Source of the DNA: VRUE01 sp963702955
GTDB taxonomy: Bacteria > Actinomycetota > Thermoleophilia > Solirubrobacterales > 70-9
Direction: 5' to 3'
NCBI GenBank assembly: GCA_963702955.1
Contig: OY969774.1
Location: 2,418,001 to 2,482,000 of the forward strand
Length of the DNA stretch: 64,000 nucleotides
The position numbers and the translations under genes are program-made. The notes beneath the pieces are model-generated. The model made no database searches, had not been told where the DNA came from, and saw only the letters and a program-made list of their open reading frames with translations. Of this stretch, positions 27,603-36,484 are shown piece after piece. Each line of letters opens with the position of its first letter. Position 1 is the first letter of the stretch.

Positions 27603-28279
27603 CGTCCACCGTCCCTTCGCATCCGGTAGCCGGCGCCGCGAATCGTCTCGATCGATTCGACTCCGAAGGGCTTGTCGATCTTCTGGCGCAGGTAGCGGAC
27701 GTAGACCTCGATCACGTTGGAACGGTGCTCGTAGTCGTACTCCCATGCCTGTTCTAGGAGCTGCAGCCGGGACAGCACATGGCCCGGCCGGCGCATGAAC
27801 GCCTCGAGGATGTCGAACTCTTTGGCCGAGAGAGCGATTTCGGCCTCAGCCCGCCAGACCTGTCGCGAGGCCGGGTCGAGACGCAGGCTGCCCACCTCGA
27901 CGATCGAGGGGCGCTCGCTCCGATCGCGCCGGACCAGTGCCCGCAGGCGGGCAAGCAGCTCGGCGAAGGAGAAGGGCTTGGTCAGGTAGTCGTCGGCGCC
28001 TCCGTCGAGCCCGGCGACGCGGTCCTCCAGCGCGCCCCGCGCGGTCAACATCAGGACCGGTGCCCAGACTCCGTCCTCGCGCAGCCGGCGGCAGGTGGCG
28101 AAGCCGTCGATGCCCGGCAGGATCACGTCGAGCACGATCGCGTCGTACTCCGACGACCCAGCCAGCGTCAGCGCCTCCTCGCCGTCGGGGGCGATGTCGG
28201 CTGCAACGCCCTGCTCCACCAGGCCACGGCGAATCAGGGCCGCCATCTTGACCTCGTCCTCGACCACCAAGACGCGCAT
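27599..28279 (-). CDS. OmpR-family response regulator
   Basis: 226 residues. The receiver domain has the acidic pair ED at the N-terminus, the phosphorylated Asp at residue 51 (IVLDVILPG) and Lys 101 (YLTKPF). The C-terminal winged helix shows LSAKEFDILEAFMRRPGHVL and SNVIEVYVRYLRQKI, and ends with IETIRGAGYRMR. It acts as a transcription factor with the downstream kinase, whose start overlaps its stop. An ATGAGAAT box lies about 35 bp upstream of its start, matching two boxes upstream of the COG4705-like gene, which precedes it in the same direction. Confidence 0.95.
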   Translation of the reverse strand: MRVLVVEDEVKMAALIRRGLVEQGVAADIAPDGEEALTLAGSSEYDAIVLDVILPGIDGFATCRRLREDGVWAPVLMLTARGALEDRVAGLDGGADDYLTKPFSFAELLARLRALVRRDRSERPSIVEVGSLRLDPASRQVWRAEAEIALSAKEFDILEAFMRRPGHVLSRLQLLEQAWEYDYEHRSNVIEVYVRYLRQKIDKPFGVESIETIRGAGYRMRRDGGR

Positions 28280-28347
28280 GGCGGGGACGATGGCAGCCGA
28301 GATTAACGCCAGATGAGAATCGGCTGAAAGCCCAGCCTCGGGGTCGC

Positions 28348-29601
28348 TCAGTGCGTCGCGGTCACCGTCTTCACCGGGTAGCCGAGGTCGGCGACTCGGT
28401 CGGGGAGGTCGACGTGCAGCCAGTGCGATACGTGGCTGGGCAGCGTCTCGAGGATGATTTCGCGGTAATCGCCCCGCTTCAGCTCTTCCACGATGTCGTC
28501 GTAGGCGTTGGGGCTGGCGGCGACTCGCCCCTCGACCTCAACCCCGGCCGGCTCGGCGAGCAGCGGCAGCGCCCGCTTCAGAACTCGCTCCCCCAGACTC
28601 GTATCCGTGCTGTTGCGGTCGAACGCCAGGTGGTCGGGGTTGGGGACGAGCACGAAGAAGTTCGCAGGGCCCGCGGCAGCGCGCTCGCGCACCGCCTCGA
28701 TCACCGCCGGAGTCGCATCGGTCTTGTTGGTCACCACGAGCACGCGAGGCTCGCCTGCAGCCGGTTCTCCCTGCGGGCGTTCATCCACGCTTGGTAGGGC
28801 GATCAGATCTCTCTTGGTGACCGTCAGGTAGACGACCAGGACGAGGATGGTGCTGAGGAAGATCAAGCTGGTGACGACGGTTCCAAAGCCGAGGCCCCCT
28901 TCCCTCGCCGGCGAAGCGAGGTAGTCGCCGATCGACGCTCCCAGCGGGCGGGTGAGCACGTAGGCGATCCAGAAGGCGAGGATCGCGTTCAGCTTGAAGC
29001 GGAAATGGGCGAGGGTCACGATCGCGATCGCCGCCGCGAAGATCCCGACCGAGAGCAGGTAGCCGAGTTCGAGCTGCTCGGAGAGGAAGTCCCCGGCCGA
29101 GGTGCCGAGAGCGAAGGTGAAGAGGATCGCCAGCCAGTAGAAGGCCTCACGGCGGGTGGTGACGATCGTGTGGACCGAGAGGGTCCGCTCGCTCGCATAC
29201 CAGGTCGCGAAAACCAGTGCCAGGATGACGCTGAAGCCGATCGTGGTCGTCTCCAACGCGACTCCGTAGTTTTCGACCAGGTTGTCGCTGAACAGGGTGC
29301 CGACGACGCTGATCAGGACGACGGCGAGCCAGTAGATGCCCGGGACGTACCTCCTCGCCCTGAACTGGAAGACCATCGTGGCAATCAGCAGCACGGCCAT
29401 GATGTAGGTCGTGTTGGTCAGGCCCAGGCCGAGGTTTTCGTTCAGGAGGTCCGCCGCGGTCTCGCCCACCGTGGTGCAGAGGATCTTGATGACCCAGAAA
29501 TAGAGGGTGATCTCCGGAACCTTGTTCAACATCTGCCGGCCCAGGGAGGGGGCCGTTCGACGGGGGGCAAGGGACAGGGGTGGCGCCGTGATCTCGTTCA
29601 T
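28348..29601 (-). CDS. COG4705-like four-repeat membrane protein with C-terminal Usp-like domain
   Basis: 417 residues. The N-terminal 270 residues carry four similar units, each a helix ending in Gly and Asp: TVGETAADLL, VVGTLFSDNL, ALGTSAGDFL and PLGASIGDYL. This is the pattern of the uncharacterised COG4705 membrane family, opening PEITLYFWVIKILCTTVGE. The cytoplasmic C-terminus (RVLVVTNKTDATPAVIEAV ending EIILETLPSHVSHWLHVDLP) resembles actinobacterial universal-stress-like domains. It is followed on the same strand by the response regulator and kinase. Function is unknown; repeated acidic helices could suggest cation transport, which is speculation. Confidence 0.75.
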   Translation of the reverse strand: MNEITAPPLSLAPRRTAPSLGRQMLNKVPEITLYFWVIKILCTTVGETAADLLNENLGLGLTNTTYIMAVLLIATMVFQFRARRYVPGIYWLAVVLISVVGTLFSDNLVENYGVALETTTIGFSVILALVFATWYASERTLSVHTIVTTRREAFYWLAILFTFALGTSAGDFLSEQLELGYLLSVGIFAAAIAIVTLAHFRFKLNAILAFWIAYVLTRPLGASIGDYLASPAREGGLGFGTVVTSLIFLSTILVLVVYLTVTKRDLIALPSVDERPQGEPAAGEPRVLVVTNKTDATPAVIEAVRERAAAGPANFFVLVPNPDHLAFDRNSTDTSLGERVLKRALPLLAEPAGVEVEGRVAASPNAYDDIVEELKRGDYREIILETLPSHVSHWLHVDLPDRVADLGYPVKTVTATH

Positions 29602-29636
29602 GCGGCGGCAGAGTGCCGAGGCCCGCTAAAGCCACG

Positions 29637-29672
29637 ATGAGAACAGGGCGTGGCGATGACTCATGAGAACAG
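29637..29672. promoter_or_regulatory. direct repeat ATGAGAACAG in a divergent promoter region
   Basis: The decamer ATGAGAACAG occurs at 29637-29646 and again at 29663-29672, 26 bp apart, between the divergent COG4705-like gene and the glycosyltransferase-like gene. ATGAGAAT also occurs at 28313-28320 upstream of the response regulator. OmpR-type regulators usually bind direct repeats, so these are candidate sites for the neighbouring regulator. Spacing is not the textbook 10-11 bp. Confidence 0.4.
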
Positions 29673-29694
29673 CGTAAGAATCTCCTGATAGGAG

Positions 29695-31194
29695 TTGGCG
29701 GCTCTGGCCTCCCCGATTCGCATCCCCGTTCCACGCATCGGTCGCACCGCGGCTTTGATCGGCGCGCTGACGCTGCTCGTGGCCGCTCTGATGCTGTGCC
29801 TCGACGGGACGCGTGACGGCGACCTCTACCTGCAACTGGCGAGTGGGCGCTTCGTCGCCGCGCATGGCTTCTCCGCGGTCGATCCGTTTCAGACGATCGC
29901 CCATGGCGAACCGTGGCTCAATCAGCAGTGGCTCGACGAGCTGCTCGTCTTCCAGGTCGCGCGCTTGATCGGGGTTACCGGACTGACGGTCGCCTACGCC
30001 GGCCTGCTGGCCGTGCCGCTGGGACTGCTGCTCTGGCTCTGCCGCCGCAAGGGGCTGGCGATGATGGCGGCGCTCGCGGTCCTCTACTGCCCGGGGCTGT
30101 GGGTGATCGTCCACCCGCGGGCGGCAGGCTTCAGCCTGCTCGCCTTCTCGCTGCTTGTCGCGGTCCTCGTCCTCGCCTGGCTGCGGCACCCACCCGAGCT
30201 TTCCCCGCGGACGCGATTGATCTGGGCGGTGCCGGCGATCCTCGTCGTGTTTGCGCTCTGGGCCAACCTGCACGGCGGCTTCCTCGCCGGGCTGCTGCTG
30301 ATCGGCCTCGCCGCTTGCGGGCTCGCCCTCGAGCGAGGACTCGGGATTCCCGACGCGCTCGGGTCGCGGCGCATCGTCCTGCTGGCGTTGACGGGCGTTC
30401 TCGCGATCGCGACGGTGATCCTCGCCACCCCGCTCGGCGGCGCGCTCTGGCCCTACCTGGCGAGCTTCCGCAATCCGGCGATCTCGGCCGTCAGCTCGGA
30501 GTGGCGCCCGGCCTTCCAGTCGCCGCTCGCGACCGGCTACCTCGGCGCTGCGGCGACCTTCGCAGCCTGGCTCTGGGTGCGAGCCCGCGGCTCGCGCTCG
30601 CCTACCCCGGCGCTGGTCGCCGCCACCTTCCTCGCGCTCGCCCTCGCCTCGCTACGCAACCTCGTCTTCGTCGGTCCGGTCATCGCGCTCGCGATCGCCC
30701 TGCTCGCCCCGGACCGCCCCCTGAGGATCCCGCGGTCGTTGATCGGCGGCCTCGTCGCGGCGTCGGCCGGCTTGGCGGCGACCTGGGCGATCGCGGTCGG
30801 GCCGGCGCACAACGAGCCGATTCTCGACGCGCCGCTGATCGAGTACGCGGTCCGCCACCCGCCCCCCAGCGGCCACATCGCGGCCTATGCCGGCATCGGC
30901 TCCTACATGCTCTGGCGCTCGCCTCGGGTACCGGTAGAGCTCGACGGCTGGCTCGAACACTTCTCGCCGCCCGAGCTGCGCGAGACCTACGCGATCCTCG
31001 ACGGCCGGGTGACGAACCCGACGAGCTACGTCCGGCGCCTGCGGATCGGCGCCGCGATCGTCGATCGCCGGATTGCGATCCGGGCTCTGCTCGGGCACGG
31101 CTTTGAGGTCGAGTTCAAGACCCCGGCGGGCGCCTATCTCGTCAAGCGCGCCGATCCTCGACATGTGCCGCGAATCGCTGCGCTATGGCGCTAG
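29695..31194 (+). CDS. polytopic GT-C-like membrane protein, putative glycosyltransferase
   Basis: 499 residues with about ten hydrophobic helices and a soluble C-terminus. The first loop DGDLYLQLASGRFVAAHGFS followed by DPFQTI and EPWLNQQWLDELL matches a widespread group of membrane proteins (GDxxxxLAxGRxxxxHG...DPF...W.N..WL) related to PMT/GT-C enzymes. The catalytic role is inferred only. TTG at 29695 is the first start, but GGAG sits only one base before it, so a TTG at 29755 is possible. Its TAG overlaps the stop codon of the opposite gene within CTAG at 31191-31194. Confidence 0.6.
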   Translation: MAALASPIRIPVPRIGRTAALIGALTLLVAALMLCLDGTRDGDLYLQLASGRFVAAHGFSAVDPFQTIAHGEPWLNQQWLDELLVFQVARLIGVTGLTVAYAGLLAVPLGLLLWLCRRKGLAMMAALAVLYCPGLWVIVHPRAAGFSLLAFSLLVAVLVLAWLRHPPELSPRTRLIWAVPAILVVFALWANLHGGFLAGLLLIGLAACGLALERGLGIPDALGSRRIVLLALTGVLAIATVILATPLGGALWPYLASFRNPAISAVSSEWRPAFQSPLATGYLGAAATFAAWLWVRARGSRSPTPALVAATFLALALASLRNLVFVGPVIALAIALLAPDRPLRIPRSLIGGLVAASAGLAATWAIAVGPAHNEPILDAPLIEYAVRHPPPSGHIAAYAGIGSYMLWRSPRVPVELDGWLEHFSPPELRETYAILDGRVTNPTSYVRRLRIGAAIVDRRIAIRALLGHGFEVEFKTPAGAYLVKRADPRHVPRIAALWR

Positions 31195-32024
31195 GTCTCC
31201 TCCGGCGCCAGCTCCGGCTCGGCTATTCCACTCAGGCCTACCGCTTGCGGGGCGGTTCGCCCACGTGCGCCGGCTTGTTCGGGAGTGTCCTTGCGACTCA
31301 CGGTCAGGTAGGCGACGAAGCCGGCGATCATGGCCGCCAGGACGAAGCTGACGGGGCCGGTGCCGAGCCCGAGCCCGCCGCGTTCGGGGGACACGGCGAG
31401 CCAGTCGGCGAAGGAGGCACCGAGCGGGCGGGTGACCACGTAGGCGAACCAGAAGGCGAGGATCGAGTTCATCCCGAAGCGCCGGTAGCCGATCGCCGGC
31501 ACTGCGATGATCGCCGCGAAGAGCAGGCCCGAGGCGAAGAAGCCTAGGCCGAACGTGACCGCGGTCAGGTCGCCGGCGGCGGTGCCCAGGGCGAAGGTCG
31601 CGAGGACCGCCGCCCAGTAGAACACCTCCCGGCGCGGCGTGCGGATGCTGTGGATCGAGAGCGTCCCCTCACTGCGCTGCCAGGTCCAGAAGACGACCGC
31701 CAGGACGATCGCGTAGAAGACGGTCGAGGCGATGTAGGGGACGCCGAGGCCGACGTGGAGCACGTCGGCGCACATCGTCCCGAAGACGCCGACCATCGCC
31801 ACCGCCAGCCAGTAGGCCCAGGGGACGTAGCGGTCCTTCGCGAACTGGATGTAGAGGGCGATAACGAAGGCGATGCCGCCGAGCACCACGGCGATCTCGG
31901 GGACGAGGTGGTGGACGAGGAAGTCGGAGGTCGACTCGCCCATCCCGGTCGTCAGCGCCTTGACGATCCAGAAGAACGCGGTTACCTCCGGCACCTTCGA
32001 GTGGCGGCGCTCGGTCCGATCCAT
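31191..32024 (-). CDS. COG4705-like four-repeat membrane protein
   Basis: 277 residues, a paralogue of the membrane half of the protein at 28348-29601 without the Usp-like domain. It opens VPEVTAFFWIVKALTTGMGE and carries the four helix-end motifs GMGESTSDFL, VFGTMCADVL, ALGTAAGDLT and PLGASFADWL. The start is ATG 32024, directly before the conserved KVPEVT. The open frame upstream of this is unrelated. Two copies within 3 kb, on either side of the glycosyltransferase-like gene, point to a shared process. Function unknown. Confidence 0.75.
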   Translation of the reverse strand: MDRTERRHSKVPEVTAFFWIVKALTTGMGESTSDFLVHHLVPEIAVVLGGIAFVIALYIQFAKDRYVPWAYWLAVAMVGVFGTMCADVLHVGLGVPYIASTVFYAIVLAVVFWTWQRSEGTLSIHSIRTPRREVFYWAAVLATFALGTAAGDLTAVTFGLGFFASGLLFAAIIAVPAIGYRRFGMNSILAFWFAYVVTRPLGASFADWLAVSPERGGLGLGTGPVSFVLAAMIAGFVAYLTVSRKDTPEQAGARGRTAPQAVGLSGIAEPELAPEET

Positions 32025-32054
32025 GCGGCCGCGCAGGCTAGGGAGAGCGCCTAA

Positions 32055-32159
32055 ACGGCAGGTGAACGCCGTGCCGGTCGTGGGATCGCGGCGCTGATCG
32101 TCGTCTTCGCCTGCTTCGTCTTCGCCTGGTTCCAGAGCGGGCCGTCGCAGCAGCGCTAG
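32055..32159 (+). pseudogene. fragment encoding one hydrophobic helix, no start codon
   Basis: Between a stop at 32052-32054 and a TAG at 32157-32159 the plus strand reads GIAALIVVFACFVFAWFQSG followed by PSQQR. One membrane helix is plausible, but there is no ATG, GTG or TTG in frame. Its TAG overlaps the stop of the GH114 remnant within CTAG. I take it for a gene remnant or a chance frame; the hydrophobic run is its only support. Confidence 0.25.
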
Positions 32160-32842
32160 CCGCAGGGCGCCCAGGGGAGGGCGAAGAGGTCGTATGACTT
32201 GTGGATCGCGCTGAAGCCGATCGCCCGGGCGGCTTCGCAGTACTGGGCGGGCTGCTGCTCGTACTCGGCCTCGAACACGGCCTTGCCGTCGCCGACGAAG
32301 GGCCGGTAGTAGCCGCATTCGTCGTACTGGAAGCACTGCTCGACGATCGCGAAGTCGAAGGCGCCGACCAGGCGGTCGGCCTGGCGGCCGTCGTTCTTCA
32401 GCGCCACCGCCATGCCGCGCTCGTGCACCTGGCGCGCGACCCAGCGGTTGAAGCGGAGCTGGTCGGCGCGGGTGATATCGAAGCCGGTGTGGTTTTCGGG
32501 TTCCCAGCCGGCGAGGTTGTCGGGCTCGACCGCGTCGAAGCCCTTGCGCGCGCAGATCGCGAAGCGCTGCTTCAGCGGCCGCTCGAAGAGGCGAAAGCGG
32601 CTGACGTCGAGCCAGCGCTCGTCGGGGAAGCCGGCGTAGCGGCGGCCGATCGCCGAGCGCGGGAACTCGTCCCTGTCGGGCCGGTAGCTCTCCCAGCTGC
32701 CGACGTCGAGGTAGCAGATGACCTTGCGCCCCAGCCGGTGCAGCCTGCCGACCGTCGCGCGCGAGGTTTCGAAGCCGTCGAGGTCGTAGACGGGGCCGCG
32801 ATCGCCGGCAGCGGCAGGATCGAACGGCCGAGCCTCAGGGCG
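32156..32842 (-). pseudogene. N-terminally truncated GH114 (endo-alpha-1,4-polygalactosaminidase-like) gene
   Basis: The frame from a stop at 32843-32845 to TAG at 32156-32158 encodes most of a glycoside hydrolase 114 (TM1410-like) barrel: VYDLDGFETSRATVGRLH, VICYLDVGSWESYRP, GFDAVEPDNLAGWEPENHTG and AVALKNDGRQADRLVGAFDF. The signal peptide and first strand normally present are missing, and no usual start codon occurs before GTG at 32428, which lies beyond the catalytic EPDN segment. The 5' part overlaps the end of the dehydrogenase gene. It is therefore most likely a decayed gene whose 5' end was replaced. The intact enzyme would degrade galactosamine polymers outside the cell. Confidence 0.75.
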
Positions 32843-33908
32843 TCAGCCCCACCTTGACCACGCCTTCGCGCTGGTTGCCGAAGAGGTCGTAGGCCTCCTC
32901 GATCTGGTCGAGCGAGAAGCGGTGGGTGATCAGCGGGCCGAGGTCGAGGCGGCCGTGGCGCACCATCTCCATCAGCTTGCGCATCCGCTCCTTGCCGCCG
33001 GGGCAGAGGGTGGTGAGGATCTGCTTGTCGCCGATCCCGTAGACGAACGACTCCAGCGGCACCTCGAGCTTGCCGCCGTAGACGCCGAGGCTCGAGACGA
33101 TCCCGCCCGGCCGGGTCGCCTCGAGGCAGGATTCGAAGGTCTGCTGGGTGCCGAGCGCCTCGATCGCGACATCGACCCCGCGCCCTTCGGTCAGCCGCTT
33201 GATCGCCGCGATCGGGTCTTCTTCGGAGAAGTCGATCGTCTCGTCGGCGCCCATCTTCCGCGAGAGCTCGAGCCGGCCCGCGATGCGGTCGACGCCGATC
33301 ACCAGCGAGGCCCCCAGCAGGCGGGCGCCGGCGGTCGCGCAGAGGCCGATCGGCCCCTGGGCGAAGACGGCGACGGTCTGGCCGATCCGCACGTCGGCCG
33401 TCTCGGCGGCCGAGATCCCGGTCGAGGCGATGTCGGCGAGCAGCACGCACTGCTCGTCGGAGAGGTCGTCGGGGATCTTCGCCAGGTTGGCCTGCGCGTA
33501 GGGGACGCGGAAGTACTCGGCCTGGACGCCGTCGATCGAGTTGCCGAGCTGCCAACCGCCGATCATCTTCCATTCGTCCTCGTGGCCCGAGCACTGCGAC
33601 TCGCTGTGCGACTGGCAGTAGAAGCAGGTGCCGCAGGGGGTGATCGCGCCGACCAGGACGCGGTCGCCGAGCTCGTAGCCGGAGACCGCGCCGCCGAGCT
33701 GGTGGATCGTCCCGACCGGCTCATGGCCGACGATCCGTCCCTGCTCGACCGGGTACTCCTCGCGCCAGATGTGGACGTCGGTGCCGCAGATCGTCGTCAG
33801 CGAGATCTTCACGATCGCGTCGTTGGGGCCGCACTGCGGCATCGGCTTCTCCTCCAGCTGGATCCGCTCGTGCCCCTCGAACACCGCGGCCCTCATCGTC
33901 TCCGTCAT
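32835..33908 (-). CDS. zinc-dependent alcohol dehydrogenase family protein
   Basis: 357 residues of the medium-chain dehydrogenase family. Catalytic zinc ligands are in TTICGTDVH and GRIVGHEPVG; four structural-zinc cysteines lie in TPCGTCFYCQSHSESQC. The NAD(P) site is VFAQGPIGLCATAGARLLG. The start at 33908 is supported by AGGAGG eight bases upstream. It would oxidise alcohols or reduce aldehydes. The GH114 remnant lies immediately downstream on the same strand and overlaps its end, suggesting a past rearrangement at this point. Confidence 0.93.
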   Translation of the reverse strand: MTETMRAAVFEGHERIQLEEKPMPQCGPNDAIVKISLTTICGTDVHIWREEYPVEQGRIVGHEPVGTIHQLGGAVSGYELGDRVLVGAITPCGTCFYCQSHSESQCSGHEDEWKMIGGWQLGNSIDGVQAEYFRVPYAQANLAKIPDDLSDEQCVLLADIASTGISAAETADVRIGQTVAVFAQGPIGLCATAGARLLGASLVIGVDRIAGRLELSRKMGADETIDFSEEDPIAAIKRLTEGRGVDVAIEALGTQQTFESCLEATRPGGIVSSLGVYGGKLEVPLESFVYGIGDKQILTTLCPGGKERMRKLMEMVRHGRLDLGPLITHRFSLDQIEEAYDLFGNQREGVVKVGLTP

Positions 33909-34057
33909 CGCCGAACCTCCTGGTCTCGTCGTCTCGCCTGCCGGTCCTCTGACGACGGTAGGCGCGGGGCGGAGATGCCACATCGGTAGTAGGTACGGAA
34001 GCCCGCTCGGTGTTCTTCAACCTATCTATCGGCCCCGCAGCGCCTTAGGGTTGGTTC

Positions 34058-35479
34058 GTGGCCGGTCCCGAGTTCGTCCAGATTCCCCCGCAGCCGCTCG
34101 ACCGCTTTGAGCCGCTGCTCGGCGCCGAGGCGTTCGCGCGGTTCGAACGGGTCGCCGAGCGGGCGCGGCGCGAGTTCGCCGGGCTGGCGATCTGGCACGT
34201 CAGCTCGACCGCCCGCGGCGGCGGCGTCGCCGAGATCCTCCACGGGCTGCTCCCCTACGTGCGCGGCGCCGGGATCGACACCCGCTGGGCGGTCCTCCAC
34301 GGGGGCGGGGACTTCTTCGCCGTGACCAAGCGGATCCACAACAACCTGCACGGCGATCGCGGCGACGGCGGCGAGCTGGGGGGGACGGAGCGGAGCGTCT
34401 ACGAGACGGCGCTCGCCGACAGCGCCGCTCGGCTCGGCCGGCTGGTCCAGGCGGGCGACGTCGTCTACCTGCACGACCCCCAGACCGCCGGCCTCGTGCC
34501 GGCGATGGTGGCGGCGGGCGCCAAGGTCGTCTGGCGCTGCCACATCGGGCTCGACGAGCCGAACGCCACGGTGCGGCTCGCCTGGGACTTCCTCCGTCCC
34601 TACGTCGAGCAGGCGGACGCCCTCGTCTTCTCCCGCGCCGAGTACGTCTGGGAGGGCCTGGACCGCGGCAGGGTCTGGCTGATGCCGCCCTCGATCGACC
34701 CCTTCTCGGCCAAGAACCAGGACCTCGACGCGGCGACCGTCGAGGCGATCCTGCGGACGATCGGGCTGCTCGACGGCGCTCCCGCCGAGGCGCCGGCTTT
34801 CGTCCGCGGCGACGGCACCCCGGGCCGGGTCGAGCGCCGCGCCGAGCTGCTGCAGGACGAACCGCTGCCGGCGGGCGCCAGGCTCGTCGTCCAGGTCTCC
34901 CGCTGGGACCGGCTGAAGGACCCGCGCGGCCTGCTCGAGTGCTTCGAGCGCTACCTCGCCGAGCCCGACGTTCACCTCGCCCTCGTCGCCCCCGCCACCG
35001 GCGCCGTCTCCGACGACCCCGAGGGCGCCGTCGTCTTCGGCGACGTCGCCGAGTCGTGGCGGCGGATGCCGGTCGAGGCGCGCCGCCGCGCCCACCTCGT
35101 CAGCCTGCCGATGTACGACCTCGACGAGAACGGGGCGATGGTCAACGCCCTGCAGCGCCGCGCCGACGTGCTCGTGCAGAAGAGCATCGCCGAGGGATTC
35201 GGCCTCACCGTCGCCGAGGGGATGTGGAAGGAACGGCCGCTGGTCGCCAGTCGCGTCGGCGGGATTCAGGACCAGATCGTCAACGGCGAGTCCGGCCTGC
35301 TGGTCGACGACCCGCACGACCTGGCCGGCTTCGGGCGGGCGATCCACTCGCTGCTCGACGACCCCGAGCGGGCGGCGCGCCTCGGCCGGGCCGCCCGGCG
35401 GCGGGTGTTCGAGCGCTTCCTCGGGATCGGCAGGCTGACCGAGTACGTCGAGCTGGTCGCCAGCCTCACCTCGCGCTGA
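34058..35479 (+). CDS. treT: trehalose synthase (TreT-like GT4 glycosyltransferase)
   Basis: 473 residues. TreT joins NDP-glucose and glucose into trehalose. Characteristic stretches are IWHVSSTARGGGVAEILHGL, WAVLHGGGDFFAVTKRIHN, VWRCHIGLDEPN and, in the C-terminal Rossmann domain, QVSRWDRLKDP, plus the EX7E motif in EGFGLTVAEGMWKERPLVAS. These match the TreT branch of family GT4. The start is GTG at 34058, chosen because similarity begins within a few residues. Upstream lies about 150 bp of non-coding DNA shared with the divergent dehydrogenase. Trehalose serves in stress protection. Confidence 0.85.
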   Translation: MAGPEFVQIPPQPLDRFEPLLGAEAFARFERVAERARREFAGLAIWHVSSTARGGGVAEILHGLLPYVRGAGIDTRWAVLHGGGDFFAVTKRIHNNLHGDRGDGGELGGTERSVYETALADSAARLGRLVQAGDVVYLHDPQTAGLVPAMVAAGAKVVWRCHIGLDEPNATVRLAWDFLRPYVEQADALVFSRAEYVWEGLDRGRVWLMPPSIDPFSAKNQDLDAATVEAILRTIGLLDGAPAEAPAFVRGDGTPGRVERRAELLQDEPLPAGARLVVQVSRWDRLKDPRGLLECFERYLAEPDVHLALVAPATGAVSDDPEGAVVFGDVAESWRRMPVEARRRAHLVSLPMYDLDENGAMVNALQRRADVLVQKSIAEGFGLTVAEGMWKERPLVASRVGGIQDQIVNGESGLLVDDPHDLAGFGRAIHSLLDDPERAARLGRAARRRVFERFLGIGRLTEYVELVASLTSR

Positions 35480-35491
35480 TCGGCGCCGGCT

Positions 35492-36343
35492 TCACTCGCT
35501 CGCGGACTCGGCGCGCGGCACGACCATCACCGGGCAGGGAGCCTCGGCGATCAGCCGGGTGGAGACCGAGCCGAGCAGCGTCCGGAACATCGGGCCGTAG
35601 CCGCGCGAGCCGACGAGGAGCAGGTCGATGCCGTCTTCGCAGGCGCTCGCCAGCGTCGGCGCCGGTTGACCGCCCAGCTTGCGGCCCTCCGTCGTCACCT
35701 CGCCGCTCAGCGTCCGCACGCCCTCCGCGAGGACCGCGTCGGGCTGGGGCGGCTCGACCGGGGCGTATCCGACGACGCCGGGGAGCGCCACGGGGGGAGC
35801 GACCACGGTGAGGACTCGGACCGCCGCCCCCGTCGCCTTGGCGAGGTCGCGGGCGCGCAGCAGCGCCGCCTTGGCTTCCGGCGTGCCGTCGTAGGCGACC
35901 CCGATCAGGGCGAAGGGGCCGTGGCCCGCCCCCGCGTAGCCGCGCGGGGCCACCGCGACGGCGCAGGGGGCGCCGTGCAGGACTCCCTCGGCGACGCTGC
36001 CGATCAGCGTCCGCCCGATCGTGCCGCGGTGGGGGGAGCCGACGACGATCGCGTCGACCTGCTCGCGTTCGGCCAGGTCGGTCATCACCTCGGCCGCCGA
36101 GCCGCCGCCGAAGGCGCGCGTCTCGACCTCGAGCCCCTCGAGCTGTCGCCGCGCCTCGGCGAGCAGCGGCTCCGCCGCGGCCGCGCTGTCGTCCTCGAGC
36201 TCGGCGAAGTCGACCGGCAGCGGCCCGTAGGGCATCACCGCGACGACCAGCGCGCTCGCCTCTTCGGCAGAGCCCAGCACCCGGGCGAGCTCCAGCGCGT
36301 CGTGCCCGCCGTCGCTTCCGTCGTAGCCGACGAGTAGTCGCAT
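35492..36343 (-). CDS. tandem universal stress protein
   Basis: 283 residues made of two UspA domains. Each ends with an ATP-binding loop: GSPHRGTIGRTLIGSVAEGV in the first and GSRGYGPMFRTLLGSVSTRL in the second, both fitting G-x2-G-x9-G(S/T). The N-terminus LLVGYDGSDGG is typical. The start at 36343 has GGAAGGGAG upstream. Such proteins bind ATP and help survival under starvation or oxidative stress. It converges on the trehalose synthase gene, with 12 bp between stops; both fit a stress role. Confidence 0.92.
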   Translation of the reverse strand: MRLLVGYDGSDGGHDALELARVLGSAEEASALVVAVMPYGPLPVDFAELEDDSAAAAEPLLAEARRQLEGLEVETRAFGGGSAAEVMTDLAEREQVDAIVVGSPHRGTIGRTLIGSVAEGVLHGAPCAVAVAPRGYAGAGHGPFALIGVAYDGTPEAKAALLRARDLAKATGAAVRVLTVVAPPVALPGVVGYAPVEPPQPDAVLAEGVRTLSGEVTTEGRKLGGQPAPTLASACEDGIDLLLVGSRGYGPMFRTLLGSVSTRLIAEAPCPVMVVPRAESASE

Positions 36344-36484
36344 CGCCGCTCCCTTCCGTCTTGTGATGGTTCCCGCCGGGCGGAATCTAGAGGAGGCGAT
36401 GCCGGCGGACATCGGGATTTAGCCGCACCCGATTGGTGGGTTCCCCCCGATGGAGCTCCGGGTCGGCGTCCCTAGTGTCGGTCT

